Source: Sweltsa coloradensis (taxonomy: Eukaryota > Arthropoda > Insecta > Plecoptera > Chloroperlidae). Taken from it: a stretch of 64,000 bases of DNA. The notes below the pieces were generated by a model that worked only from the letters and a program-made list of their open reading frames with translations, was not told the origin of the DNA and made no database searches. The position numbers were made by a program, and so were the translations under genes. Below, in pieces: positions 22,815 to 34,394 of this stretch (the stretch's first letter is position 1; each line of letters starts with the position of its first letter). Location: NCBI GenBank assembly GCA_024449915.1, contig JAMZAV010000642.1:62001-126000 (forward strand), read 5' to 3'.

Positions 22815-23406
22815 TTGGATGAGCGTAGCGAGCGAAGCGAAGATTCCATTTCACTACACTGGAGAAAAAAATCCGGAATGTTTTTTTTGTATTTGTATTT
22901 TTGTCTGTCTGTTAACACGATTCCGGCTAAGCCGATACTCCGATTGCGATGAAATTTTATGGAGACATTCAAAATCTTTGAACGAAGAACTGCCACGTTT
23001 TTGAGCGCAATCGGAAAATTATTTCTCATGAAAATCGCAATTTTACGATTTTTTTCGATTTTTTGAAAATTTCTTCGACTTATAACACCTACATGCTTTG
23101 TCCGATTTTAATGATTTTTTCACAGAACCTTAATTTTATGAATTTAGGTATTCGTGTGAAATTTGAGCGCAATCAAAAAATTATTTCTCATGAAAATCGA
23201 AATTTTACGATTTTTTTCTTTTTTAAAATTAATATTAATTTAAAAAATTTAAATTTAAGTTTATTTTTTATTTAAATTAAATTTTAAAAAAATCCACTTA
23301 GTCATGATTTTTTCACAGAACAACAGAAAATCCGCATAACACATAGCAGCTCAATGCACCAATTACGCTCATCCAACAACGCGGCGGAACTTAAGCGTTT
23401 TCCTAG
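22815..23406 (+). mobile_element. Helentron-like non-autonomous element, first of a tandem pair
   Basis: Complete ends: 5' TTGGATGAGCGTAGCGAGCG; 3' TACGCTCATCCAACAACGCG, then GCGGAACTTAAGCGTTTTCC and TAG. The 3' AACGC...GCGTT stem-loop sits a few bases before CTAG. Interior has CACTACACTGGAG, GTCTGTCTGTTAACACGATT and GATTGCGATGAAATTTTATG. The next copy starts 3 bp downstream. Confidence 0.82.
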
Positions 23407-23409
23407 TTA

Positions 23410-24174
23410 TTGGATGAGCGTAGCGAGCGAAGCGATTTCATTTCACTACACTGGAGAAATAAATCCGATTTTTATTCCCTTTTTTTTTGTATTTTTGTGT
23501 GTTTGTTAACACGATTCCGGCTAAACCAAAACTCTAATTGCAATGAAATTTTCTGGAGGCCATCGAAAACTCTGAACTTAGAACTGCCACGTTTTTGAGC
23601 GCAATCGAAAAATATTTCTCATAAAAATCGCAATTTTACGATTTTTTTTTTTTTTTTATCTTCGACTATAACACCTACATCCGTTATCCGATTGGAATGA
23701 TTTTTTCACAGAACCTTAATTTTATGAATTTTTATATTCGTGCGAAATTTGAGCGCAATCGAAAAATAATTTTTCATGAAAATCTTTTTTTTACGATTTT
23801 TTAAACAATCTATGAATTATAACACCTACATGCTTTATCCGATTGTTATGATTTTTTCATAGAACCTTAATTTTATGAATAAATATATTCCTGTGAAATT
23901 TGAGCGCAATCCAAAAATAGCTTGTCATGGAAATCGCAATTTTAGTTTTTTTTTTTTAATTTTACATTTCTTCGAATTATAACGTCTACATGCTTTATCA
24001 GATTGTAATGATTTTTATACAGTACCTTAATTTTATGAATTAATATATTGGTGTGAAATTTGAGCGTAATCGAAAATAATTTTTTATGAAAATCGTAATT
24101 ATACGCTTTTTTCGTTTAAAAAAATAACGCTCATCCAACATCGCGCCTGAAAAAGCGTTTGCGAAGCTTCCTAG
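23410..24174 (+). mobile_element. Helentron-like non-autonomous element, second of a tandem pair
   Basis: 5' TTGGATGAGCGTAGCGAGCG; 3' ACGCTCATCCAACATCGCGC then GAAAAAGCGTTTGCGAAGCT and TCCTAG. The interior contains at least three AACACCTACATGC or ATAACNTCTACATGCTTTAT units at about 170-180 bp spacing. Its 3' end belongs to the GCGAAGCTTCCTAG subtype, different from its neighbour's. Confidence 0.8.
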
Positions 24175-24189
24175 TTTACTACAATTCAG

Positions 24190-24398
24190 AAATTAAAAAA
24201 GTTCGCCCCAACCGGGATTCAAACCACAGGTCTCTCACATTCCAGGTGAGCATCTTAACCATGCCCTTCAGATGTAAAATGCAACTACAATTCATAGATT
24301 AAAATTTACCCTTCCTGATGGTCTAGTAGTTACGACGCTCACCTGGAGTGTGGGAGACCCGTGGTTCGAATCCCGGTTGGGGCGGACTTTTCTAATTT
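24190..24398. mobile_element. Inverted pair of tRNA-Glu-like SINEs
   Basis: The minus-strand copy (24190-24290) and plus-strand copy (24305-24398) are mirror images. The plus copy reads GATGGTCTAGTAGTTACGAC, GCTCACCTGGAGTGTGGGAG and GTGGTTCGAATCCCGGTTGG: a clear A box and B box. The T stem and acceptor do not pair fully, so this is a tRNA-derived SINE and not a functional tRNA. Both copies end in TTCTAATTTCTGAAT-like sequence. Confidence 0.65.
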
Positions 24399-24701
24399 CT
24401 GAATAAGTAGAAGTGAAGTAAATAGTATTTTTACATCTTAGACGACATTGAGTGCCAGCAATAATTGAAAACGACACAATATTAATGTTTAAGATGAGCA
24501 GGTTCCCATATCGGCATTATTATGCAGTTATATTATATTAAGTATGCAAAGTAAAAGATATTATACATTTATGTGTATTTGGGGTCTACCCACGCAGCTA
24601 CACAGTTACTGTTAAGTTATGAAAACTATGGTGTTAGTTCTCCCAAAACCAATTCTTTATCAATATTCAACTATGAATAAAATTGTCACAATAAAATCAA
24701 T

Positions 24702-25076
24702 GCATATTAAAACAGTGCTTTTGCAATGCCTACATGATTTAATTGCAACATTTTCGAGTCGAATGAGACGTTAAGCAATATCTAATCAATCGAATATTGC
24801 AAATGATTTAATTTTATCCCCCCACCCACCACCAACATTTGGGAATTTATGGTTTCACCTCGAGCAAAGTACAGCCCGCTTTGCAACGTGTGCGACCGAA
24901 CAAAAACATCGTGCGGGCGTTAGGAGACAGGGCCTAAGAAGACTTTTAGTCTTCTAAAGCCCGGACCGGTTTGTCTTCTTAGCCCCGCTTCGCAACGTGT
25001 AGCACAACCGTCGGTCACAGGGGCTTAGAAGCCAAAAAAAGGTCCAGGGGCTTAGGAGACAGGGGCTTAGAAGCCG
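24702..25076 (+). repeat. GGGGCTTAGAAG-family repeat, copy 6 (long form)
   Basis: Near-identical to 8876-9266: GCATATTAAAACAGTGCTTT, GAGACGTTAAGCAATATCTA, CCTCGAGCAAAGTACAGCCC, GACCGAACAAAAACATCGTG, the AAGACTTTTAGTCTTC palindrome and AGGAGACAGGGGCTTAGAAG. Undisturbed by the small indels seen in the earlier copy. Confidence 0.82.
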
Positions 25077-25570
25077 ACACCAAGCATTCTGATCTCGATA
25101 TTGCACAGACGTGTTTTCCCAACTACTCAAGTTCCACTAGCCTAGATTGTCTTAATTGTCTGTGAGACGAAACTCGAAGCAATCACTGCAACCAGTGCAT
25201 TGTGATAAGGGGAATGAGGGAGGTAGAAATTCCAACCAAGCATAGTATGTTATTTGAGTCGGATGGAACGTGCATCAATAGGTTATCCTGCTGGTGCTTT
25301 CTACAATCCATAATGACAAGCGAAACGAATTTATATTTTATTCGTTCACAACAGTCCGTAATAAAAATCGAAACAGCAATCTGCCGTTATTCTGTATAGG
25401 CCTACACAACGGTGAAAAATTATTCCAGAACATTATAGGATTGTTAGAAAAGTTTCTAGAAAGAGGAATCAAACCCATAATAAGAACGACGGTAGCTGAA
25501 TGACCCGGGTTCGATGACGGTCGGGTAAACTTTTATCACAATTTTGTCATCACACAATACCAGAATAGAA

Positions 25571-26226
25571 GTAGGAAGCTTCGCAAACGCTTTTTCAGGC
25601 GCGTTGTTGGATGAGCGTAATTTTTTTTAAACGAAAAAAAGCAAAAAATAGAGATTTTCATAAGAAATAATTTTTCGATTACGCTCAAATTTCACACGAA
25701 TAAAATTAAGGTTATGTGAAAAAATCATTACAATCGGATAAAGCACGTAGGTGTTATTCGCCAAAGAAATGTTAAAAATCGAAAAAAAGTCGCAAAATTG
25801 CGATTTTTGTAAAAAATCATTCTTCGATAACGCTCAAATTTCACATGAATATATCAATTCATAAAATTAAGGTTCTGTTAAAAAATCATCACAATCAGAC
25901 AAAGCATGTAGGTGTTACAAGTCGAAGAAATTTTTAAAAAATTTTATCAAGAAATCAGGGAAAAAAATGAAAAATCGAAAAAAAATCGTAACATTGCGAT
26001 TTTCATGAGAAATAATTTTCCGATTGCGCTCAAAAACGTGGCAGTTCTAAGTTCAGAGATTTCGAAGGCCTCCATAAAATTTCATCGCAATCGGAGTTTC
26101 GGTTTAGCCGGAGTCGTGTTAACAGACACACAAAAATACAAAAAAAAAGAAAAAAAAAAACATTCCGGATTTTTTTCTCCAGTGTAGTGAAATGGAATCT
26201 TCGCTTCGCTCACTACGCTCATCTAA
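25571..26226 (-). mobile_element. Helentron-like non-autonomous element
   Basis: Left border GTAGGAAGCTTCGCAAACGC then GGCGCGTTGTTGGATGAGCG; right border CTTCGCTCACTACGCTCATC. CTAG has mutated to GTAG and CCAA to CTAA. It belongs to the same 3' subtype as 23410-24174. Confidence 0.72.
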
Positions 26227-27806
26227 TTATTTCCCTTCTTACGGTACTTACGGAAAATGAAACTACAATTTATCAACCTGAATGCGCTCTTGGGATTTGG
26301 GAGAAAATGTTATCTCGAGTCTAGGAATAGGATCCCACTCAACCCGCCCGACGTCGCATCATCCCATGCAGACTGAACATACGACCTGTATATTCACGCT
26401 GTATTTTCTCCTCTTTCATTATTATGCCCGTATCTGTCAAAAAGACCAGCCATGCGCGTCGGCCTATTCCCGAGTCGTCTGCTTTTTAATTGGGGTCTTT
26501 GCAAGGGGGTGGGGGTGGGAGAATAGAGGTGACACGTTTAATTAATGACTTCGCTTCAACAACTATTATTGAACGTCTGCAAGCGAGTTGGCGCAACACA
26601 ACAAGACAATATACGTACAGGTATCTGCATATTACAATACAGACAAGTGCACAGTCTGCTAACTCTGAGGGGGGGGGGGGGGGGGGATATTGATGAATGT
26701 CTCCGACGGTTGGAGTTGCACAGCCAGGCAAGGTTCATCCGGGATTCAACATTTTCGCAGCAAAATATAACATACATTATTTCTTTTATTAGTAATTCGG
26801 TGGAGATAACATCTTTGAAGCAAGTTGAGATAAAGTTCGACGATCTTGAATTTTCACACTTCATTTATGAAATGTCCGTTCTGGCAAGTCTGGTCTTTTA
26901 CTTTTAGCACAAGACACTTAATTTTGTTACAACACTCAAACAACAAAAACGAAGATAGAACTTTCTTTCATTGGTCATATTTGAATTCGAAATGTGCTGT
27001 CGCTTCAAAACGCAACTAAGAAAATCGTATTTATTCAAAAAAGACAAGTACAACTGCGAGTGTACTGGTGAAGACTGTTCTGTTCTTCAATACAGGTATA
27101 ATTCATGTTTTTTTTTATTAGTTCGTTTGAACATTAGAAAACTACAAAGAAAATATAAGAAAATAGTTGTTGGATCATGGTATGAGGCGTGCGGCGTCCA
27201 TGGTTCCTCCGACCACAACCGCAGACCACAAGAAGTAAGCCATTTACACGTACGAGTGCGACGCACAAAACTCGTGGTCCTTACATCTGCAGTCTGCACT
27301 CTGCAGCCACCATAGTGGGAATTGACCGATTTTTAGCTAGCAAATTAATTTTCCGAGGAATTTTCTACGTGGCGACTTATGATAAACCCACAATTTCTTT
27401 GTAATAATTCCTTTTAATTATTATAGAGCTCTACGGCGGGATTGTCAAGAACGACAACAAACAAGATACAGTAGGACTGTAGGAATACAGTAGTAGGAAT
27501 GAGTGGGTGATTTAAAACAGGACAATGAGAGTTTCACGCATAACCTATAAAAATATTTCTTTTCGACTTCTTGTGGCCGCGTTTCCTACCTTATACGACG
27601 ACGCCTAAACTATTGGGTACAATAAAAAGCTCACATAACATTTTCGATTCGAAATAAATAAACTCTGATCCCGGTGAAGGGAATGATGGAAGAGAAGATT
27701 CCGTCCTCGGTGTGGGTCATTGCCCAGATCAGCGAGCGCATCCTACCGGGCCAGACAACACGTCCGCTGTCTGGATTCCCTGGAGGTGGAGGGAGGCACA
27801 GTATAA

Positions 27807-28502
27807 TTAAGCGAGCGAAGCGAGCGTTTCCATTTGACTCTGCCGGAAAAAGTAGTCACTGTTTTTTTTTTTTTTTTTTGTTTGTTTGTTTGTTTTTTTG
27901 TTTGTATGTCTCGCCATAACGTTCGAACGGAGGCTCGGATCGAGTTGAAATTTTGACCATCCGCAAGCTTCGTTCTCGATTGAATGCCATTAGTTTTGTG
28001 GCAAAATCGTTCAAAAAGTTAAAAAGTTACATTAAAGTTAATCGAAAGTTTTTTTTTCAAACTAAACGGCGACAAAATCTGAGATAGCCAAATCATTTAG
28101 AATGTCCGTCCGGTCACGAATATGTTAATTTTAGTTTGATCCGATAAGTAGTGTAGATGGAAATTACATTATAACAAAAGTAACGTTGCCATGGCAACGA
28201 AAAGACGCGCGAAGTTTCTAATGCACTGCCACCTAGAAGTAATCAAAATACTTTCGAAGAAGCAGTCTATTATTTGTCACCAAAGAGTTTAAACAGTTTT
28301 CCCAAGGTGTCAAGGTCCTCTAGATGGCGGTGGATTTTACACACGGGTTTACCCAAATACCTTGGCAATAATAAATAATATTCTAAACATGGCCCTGTGG
28401 ACAGCGAACGTCGCAAGTTTTAAAATTTAAAAAAATGTGCACTGTGGGTCTAGCTATAGCACGTGCTCGCTTATCAACGCGTCCAACTGAGCGTTTTCCT
28501 AG
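27807..28502 (+). mobile_element. Helentron-like element, second family
   Basis: 5' TTAAGCGAGCGAAGCGAGCG; 3' CGTGCTCGCTTATCAACGCG then CCAACTGAGCGTTTTCCTAG. The 5' TTAAGCGAGC is mirrored by subterminal GCTCGCTTA, and the 3' stem-loop plus CTAG-T is the same as in the TTGGATGAGCG family although the interior is unrelated. Interior includes a T/GTTT tract and ACGTTCGAACGGAGGCTCGG. Confidence 0.72.
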
Positions 28503-29098
28503 TATTTGTGCTTTGTACTTTCAACCAGCAAGCGGCTGACATTACCCTGCCCATCATATCATACTCTCCTCGAGTCGTGCGCAACCAACACCAGTGTGTG
28601 CGTCCGTGTTCAGAGAGACCAAGGAAGGATCACACTCTGCACAGTCCTCGTATAAGAGAGGTTATTTTCCACAGTTCCTCGCATAAAAGTTGTGTCAATC
28701 AATACAACTCGTTCCTTTAAATAATGTATTGACACGGTCTCGGTCTCGGTCTCAGTCCCCTCCGCCCCCCGCCCACTGAAGAGCCGACCGACTGCGAGTG
28801 TACTCTTTCAATATGCAATATGAATACTTGATATGCGCGAGTCTGGCGTAAATATAGATGTATTGTATGCGGCAAGTACAACTTCAAACAAAGGGCGTGT
28901 GAAACCGTCCCTGGAACAATTCAGCTACTATATTACTGGGACGATTCCAAGGGAACACGCACGTGCATAAAATAAGAAAAACTTATAAATCGAGATTGAG
29001 CCATTTTCAGAAACATGGAAAGATTGGGCACACACCGTAATTATTTCTATTATAGTCAAATTAAAATGAAGCCAATGACACTCATATCGGTAAAAATG

Positions 29099-29723
29099 CG
29101 TATAGCGCCTCACGCAAAAAAAGGATTTCGGGTGCGCTCTTATCACAAATATCCTAGAACTAGCGCGGCAGGTAACTAGGCGGAAAGGTCGACTAACCTA
29201 ACGTACAGTGCTCCTCACCATTTTGAGTGCAGTGCTAATCCCTCAAAGAAACTAAATTTACAAACAGGCCGACTCATGTACCAATTATACCTTCGTCACA
29301 ACTTTGGACCCACCACCAAGGTACATGTATCTCGACGTTGCCAAATAGAAATCAAAACTAACAATGTGGTCCCGCGACACATTTAAATTGCTTTTCTATT
29401 ATATTGAATGGAGTGGAGCCTCTGTATCGGCATCGCTGTCCGAAGTCTGAGGCGCACGCCTAGCGAAATTAGGGGATGACAGGTTGACAAGACCACTTAT
29501 TCCGCTCGATTGAAGAGCGGCGAAATAGGCACTGCACTCAAAATGGTGAGGAGCACTATATAAAAGTAGTTTTGTAACGGAAAGGATTTCGGGTGCGTAT
29601 GTGTTCATTGAAAAAAACCTCCTTTGTAAATCAGTTTTTAAAACTGAATAGGATGGACGTTAAATAAATAAATAAATAAATAAGTGTTGAAAACAAGTGT
29701 TTTTTGCGTGAGGCGCTATACGG
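29099..29723. mobile_element. MITE with 23-bp perfect inverted ends
   Basis: CGTATAGCGCCTCACGCAAA at 29099 is mirrored by TTTGCGTGAGGCGCTATACG ending at 29723. A second inner inverted pair, GTGCTCCTCACCATTTTGAG (from about 29210) and CTCAAAATGGTGAGGAGCAC (to about 29558), makes it a nested palindrome. A retroelement 3' tail with TAAATAAA repeat is inserted at 29618-29682. Confidence 0.7.
29618..29682 (+). mobile_element. Retroelement 3' tail fragment inside a MITE
   Basis: CCTCCTTTGTAAATCAGTTT, AACTGAATAGGATGGACG, then TAAATAAATAAATAAATAA. Same 3' end as 9525-9590. Confidence 0.6.
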
Positions 29724-29788
29724 CATAATTACCCTCATATCTATGGGTTACGAATAAACGCCCATTTCACTATTACCACCTGTACTAA

Positions 29789-29924
29789 AGTCTATTTACC
29801 CATAAGGTTGCACTTGCGACGGCTTTTATGGTCTATCAAAGAAAATCTCGCGGAAGCCAAGTGAACGCTCGAGATTCCCATTGATGGAGCACAAAAGCCG
29901 CTGCAACCTTATGGTAAATTGACT
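29789..29924. repeat. Foldback, about 35-bp arms
   Basis: AGTCTATTTACCCATAAGGT with GCGACGGCTTTT is mirrored by AAAAGCCGCTGCAACCTTAT and GGTAAATTGACT. No repeat partner elsewhere in the window. Confidence 0.6.
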
Positions 29925-30689
29925 TGGGCGCTTAGGGCTATGCGTAGGGGCAGGGCTTGAATGGGTACACAAATCCATAGGCCCTGATAAATACTCAATT
30001 GTACATACAATACAAATTACAAACCACATCATCGATAATGATTGAATTAAATGATTAATACGAATCGGATTCGAGCCCACGCCATGCTCATTCGTGTTCT
30101 GTACGACAAGAAGGTGAGTTCATGCAAGCAAGCGTCAGTGAGTGTAGAACAACAGGCGGCCACAAATCTTTCAAACAAGTTTCAACCGTGTCTTGGAACC
30201 CGTGTCTTGTCGTGTCGGATGTAAGAACGGGAAATGCGTGCAGAGAAGGCATCTTATCCTCACACGTCACGTCGATTCTGTTCATTGTTTTACCTTCGCT
30301 TCGCTTCAAGCCCCACTTGACGGACAGGTAGACAGACCACTTGTTTACACTACACCGATCACATAAAAGTAAACACCAAATATATGCACAATGAAAGAAA
30401 ACATGTTGTTTTTTTCAATCGTTTAAGCATAGTCCTGAAGTTAAACCAAATTTTAGAAAATAGGGGGTCCTTTTCATTTTTGAATTTTACAATTTTACGT
30501 CCGAACAAAGCCCAACCAGCGCTAATGTGAACTAAATTTTCGTTGTGGTCTGCAAAACCCTGAGCATAATCCAACAATCCCGTTATTCTATAGATTTGTT
30601 CAGTTTATGTGAAGCTATATACATCAGAATACTAGTGTTTCTACAGCTGAAAAGAAACGTAGGCGTCAATATTTAAAAATATTATGTAA

Positions 30690-30930
30690 TGCGGGCACGT
30701 ATGATATTGGCGCGCCAATCACCCATTGCGGCGTGATGCCATTTTCCCCGCGGGCGAAAGTGGCGGGAAAAATCTTGTAGATCAACGAGTGTTTGTGCTT
30801 ATGACGCCTTATGGGGCGAGGGCGTTGCTCCGAGCTAGGTATTGTGTTAGGAGGGTGAAAGAGGGGGGGGGGGGGGCTATAATTACGTCAACCAAAATAC
30901 ACGAGGCGGCGGCGACGGTGATTGTTATTA
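30690..30930. promoter_or_regulatory. CpG-rich element with CCAAT palindrome and E2F-like sites
   Basis: Contains the 14-bp palindrome ATTGGCGCGCCAAT at 30706-30719 (two CCAAT/NF-Y-like cores around CGCG), GCCATTTTCCCCGCGGG at 30738-30754 and GTGGCGGGAAAAA around 30761-30772. The last matches the E2F consensus GGCGGGAA. The block is CpG-dense against an AT-rich intron and ends in a G13-type run. No coding exon is evident. It looks like an intronic promoter or enhancer, possibly cell-cycle linked; the function is inferred from motifs only. Confidence 0.4.
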
Positions 30931-30959
30931 ATGGTCTTTATGTCTAATGCTAATGCAAC

Positions 30960-31190
30960 CAGGCTTATTGAGAGTGGAGATAGACTAGGCCCGTCCCCGT
31001 TGCCAGGTATGAAAAACCTTTTCGATTTCGTAGCATGCCCGATGTAGGGTACCAAATCAGATTTACGCTCTTCATGTGACTAACTGGGTGTAGGTTAGAA
31101 CTCCATGGTGTAATAATGATAATAACGACCGAGGAAAATCTCTGAAACAACATTCAGGCAGGAAAACCGGGGGAGGGAATCAAACCCGTA
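30960..31190 (-). mobile_element. Possible SINE fragment
   Basis: GTAATAATGATAATAACGAC, CAGGAAAACCGGGGGAGGG and GAATCAAACCCGTAAG (weak reverse B box) resemble the 11285-11500 and 37490-37615 repeats. Diverged, boundaries approximate. Confidence 0.35.
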
Positions 31191-33560
31191 AGTTGACTTT
31201 TATGTAAGTTATGAATGAGCTCCTAATGTCGGTGGTGTAGATACGTAGTCCTATTTTGAGAGCGAAAAGAACGTGAATTCGAACTTTATAAACCATATCA
31301 AAGAATAAACAGAACAAATATAATATATCAAATTACAGATTGCAGATATGCCAAATAATGTATTTGTATAATATATTGTAAAATTTATCAATAGACCTAA
31401 TTAAATCATCAAGAGAGAGATTGGTGAGGCTCCGAGAACCCGGGCTAGCCCCAGTCCCCAAACTAAGTTTTGTTTGTCACTTGCACGGAGATCTTTATGA
31501 ACTTGTCATGAGTATTTATGTACCGATGGCGATATGTCGCTGCGATCTGCATATTATCCCAACCAACCCCAAACACAAGTTACAACCCACGTCGAACGCG
31601 CCACAAGATTAGTGACAGATGGTGACGATCAACTAGAACAATGACAAGAATGTAGTCGCCGTCGACTCCGATAGTCACATCCAGATGTTGGACTAAACTA
31701 CGGCGAGACGAAGCTTATTGTCGGGTGGGGATAATTAGATGCATGCCAGCCAGAGCCAGGCTCACAAACGATTACTGGATTTCTATTCCGTGTAGCATAA
31801 CGAACAACAAGTGGAAGGCATGTTCATGTAGTGAAGGCATCCATAAGGAATAAACAATACATTACATTACAGATAAGTCAACAGCATGTAAGCGTACGTG
31901 AACACTAAGCACAAGAAATTTACGTTGTTTTCATTACGTCTAGATGAAGTATGTTTCTCTTGGTGAACTCAATTTACAATAATTGATGCATTAATAATGT
32001 ATGGGGGCAATGTATGCAAGTGTAAATGCGTACGGTAGGGCCTATAAAAAATAAGACTCGGTGGATAATTTGGTACGGCGGGGAGGCAAAGAGACCACCC
32101 AATCACTTTATCAAACACCTACAACACAGTATACGATGCAGAAAGACTGAACAATTAAAAAAACGCATTGTTGCATGATTAAAAGGAATTCAGTGGTGAT
32201 GGACTTTCAAATGCCTATGCCGGCCAGACCATAGGTCTATGGACCAGACCCATGGTATAAAGCAAAGCAGTACAAGGATATTCTTTGGTGGTAACATGGT
32301 AATGGTAAGGAAGAATATCCTTCTACCATGGGCGAGAGTCCCGCCAGACCCAGTACGAATAATAGCTTCGAGGAAGAAGTGAATAGGCCTAAGTGGAATC
32401 ATCTTGTAAAGTAATTAAATGTATAGGGCCTAATTAATGAACACAGAAGTCAAGTGTGTCTTGACCCATGCATGCATGGGCTTGACCTTCACTCTCTCTG
32501 GTGTCAGGACTTTACCATATTCGGCAGCCTTCGAAAAATAGCTCTGGCTGTTGCGCAACTTCTCCAAAGCAAACCTTTTCATTCGATACCAAGTGCAGAA
32601 AAAAGTGCAAACGAAACCGTTCGAATATTACACTAGCAAACATTTTTAAATCGATATCTCGGCTAAAACAAGGTCGTGCCAAGTTTTCACTATAAATCAG
32701 ACGATACCCCCATTTGCAAACTCGCGGGTAATTCATATGCCTCACGGGTAAACACTCGATCAGCTCCCCTCCCACCCCTCCCCTTGATAACATACACTTT
32801 GAGTTCAGGCCAACACGTGCTAGTGGTGGATAGGCGAGACGTGAAACCGCCTGTTAGGAATCGTGCAGTCTAAACAAGTAGACATTAATCATCATTAATT
32901 CCTTTGTAGCCGGGGCACCTGGGCCATCTCGTGTTACAATCAGTGTGGCCAGCTCAGATGTACAGTCACGTTGTCGCACATCGGCATGAAACATCATCAC
33001 ACTTTCATGGTCGACGAGCCAGACACACAACCCGCCCGCGCCTTATCGAAGCATCAACATTAAAAAAAAAAACACAAAAAATATAGGCCTAGGACATGCG
33101 TTTCAACCAAATTTCTGTTCGCTCGAAATGTTGGACAATTGTCTGGAAAGTGGAAATATAGGGCTCTACAGTTAGACTATCTGATTTTTTTTTAAATTTT
33201 AAATTTGATTTTCCACAATTTTTGATTTTTGTTAAAAAGTACAAAATTGACTATATTCGTGAATTGTGTGTCGTTCATGGAGACAAAATTTTGAAAATCA
33301 ACACTACTGTAGTGCTGTCCAAGTCATGTTTTATTGACAACTTTGCAAAGTTATGACTCGGGATACTTCTTGGCCGAGCGAATAGCTATTAGCCAACTGC
33401 CAAATGAGTCCTCCCTGTCGAAGAAAAGGGTGTAGTGGTTAGTAAATTTGTTAGTATTTTTTTTATTTTCCGAACGTGATACGCAGACTTGCAGATAGGG
33501 CCTATGGACGAAAGAAGGACAAGGCAACCTAGCCAAAGATTCTCATTCTTTTATTGAAGT

Positions 33561-33956
33561 AGGCCTACCGGAGGGGGTGGGGGACGACTGACGAGTTAAT
33601 ATCGAAAAAAACTAGGAGGAATTATCAATTAAATAATAAATATCATTTTTTAGGGAATGTGACAGGATTGTTTATTTCAGGCAAACTCGCTTGCAAAAGG
33701 AGACATTCCCACATACACGTCGTGTATGTAGCAAGATTTCCTCGTATGTCTCCATTATAGGCCTACCGGAGGGGGGGGGGACGACTGACGACTTAATATC
33801 GAAAAAAACTAGGAGGAATTATCAATTAAATAATAAATATCATTTTTTAGGGAATGTGACAGGATTGTTTATTTCAGGCAAACTCGCTTGCAAAAGGAGA
33901 CATTCCCACATACACGTCGTGTATGTAGCAAGATTTCCTCGTATGTCTCCAATTAT
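33561..33956. repeat. Tandem duplication, 198 bp x2
   Basis: Units begin AGGCCTACCGGAGGGGG at 33561 and 33759 and end at 33956. They differ only by a few bases in the G run, one G/C change and an AA insertion. Each contains the odd palindrome ACATACACGTCGTGTATGT. A third unit start (AGGCCTACAGG) follows at 33957 and then diverges. High identity implies a recent event or an assembly artefact. Confidence 0.92.
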
Positions 33957-34394
33957 AGGCCTACAGGTTTGGTTTGGTTTGTGGTTTGAAGGCGTCAGTA
34001 CCAGCCAAGATGGTAGTGGATCGCATTGGCGATGACGTATAGGATTTACATTTATTTTGTAGTTCCTTTCAGATGATTGGCAGGGCATGGTGCTGGTTAG
34101 GTTTGATTTGAGAGCTGAGAGTATGTCACAGATATACTAATATGAGAACGACAGTAAAGGTGAATACGCAATACACCTCACACCAAAACATGAGCGAGAT
34201 ATCAAAATGTCTACTAACGTTTCGTCGTTTCACCCTTTCAAAGACCACGTTGTCTTCTTCATCAGGATAATTTGGCGATGTTCACATTTCATGTCATCAA
34301 CGAGCTACTATAGATTTCGGCGATACACATTATATGCACAGTGGGTGGCTACATATTGAGTGAAGGCAACAACATCACAATTACAAAATACCGA

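Noticed and set aside
24305..24398. tRNA-Glu gene
   Set aside because: A and B boxes are good, but the T stem has mismatches, the acceptor ends do not pair, and a mirrored copy lies next to it. It is a SINE head.
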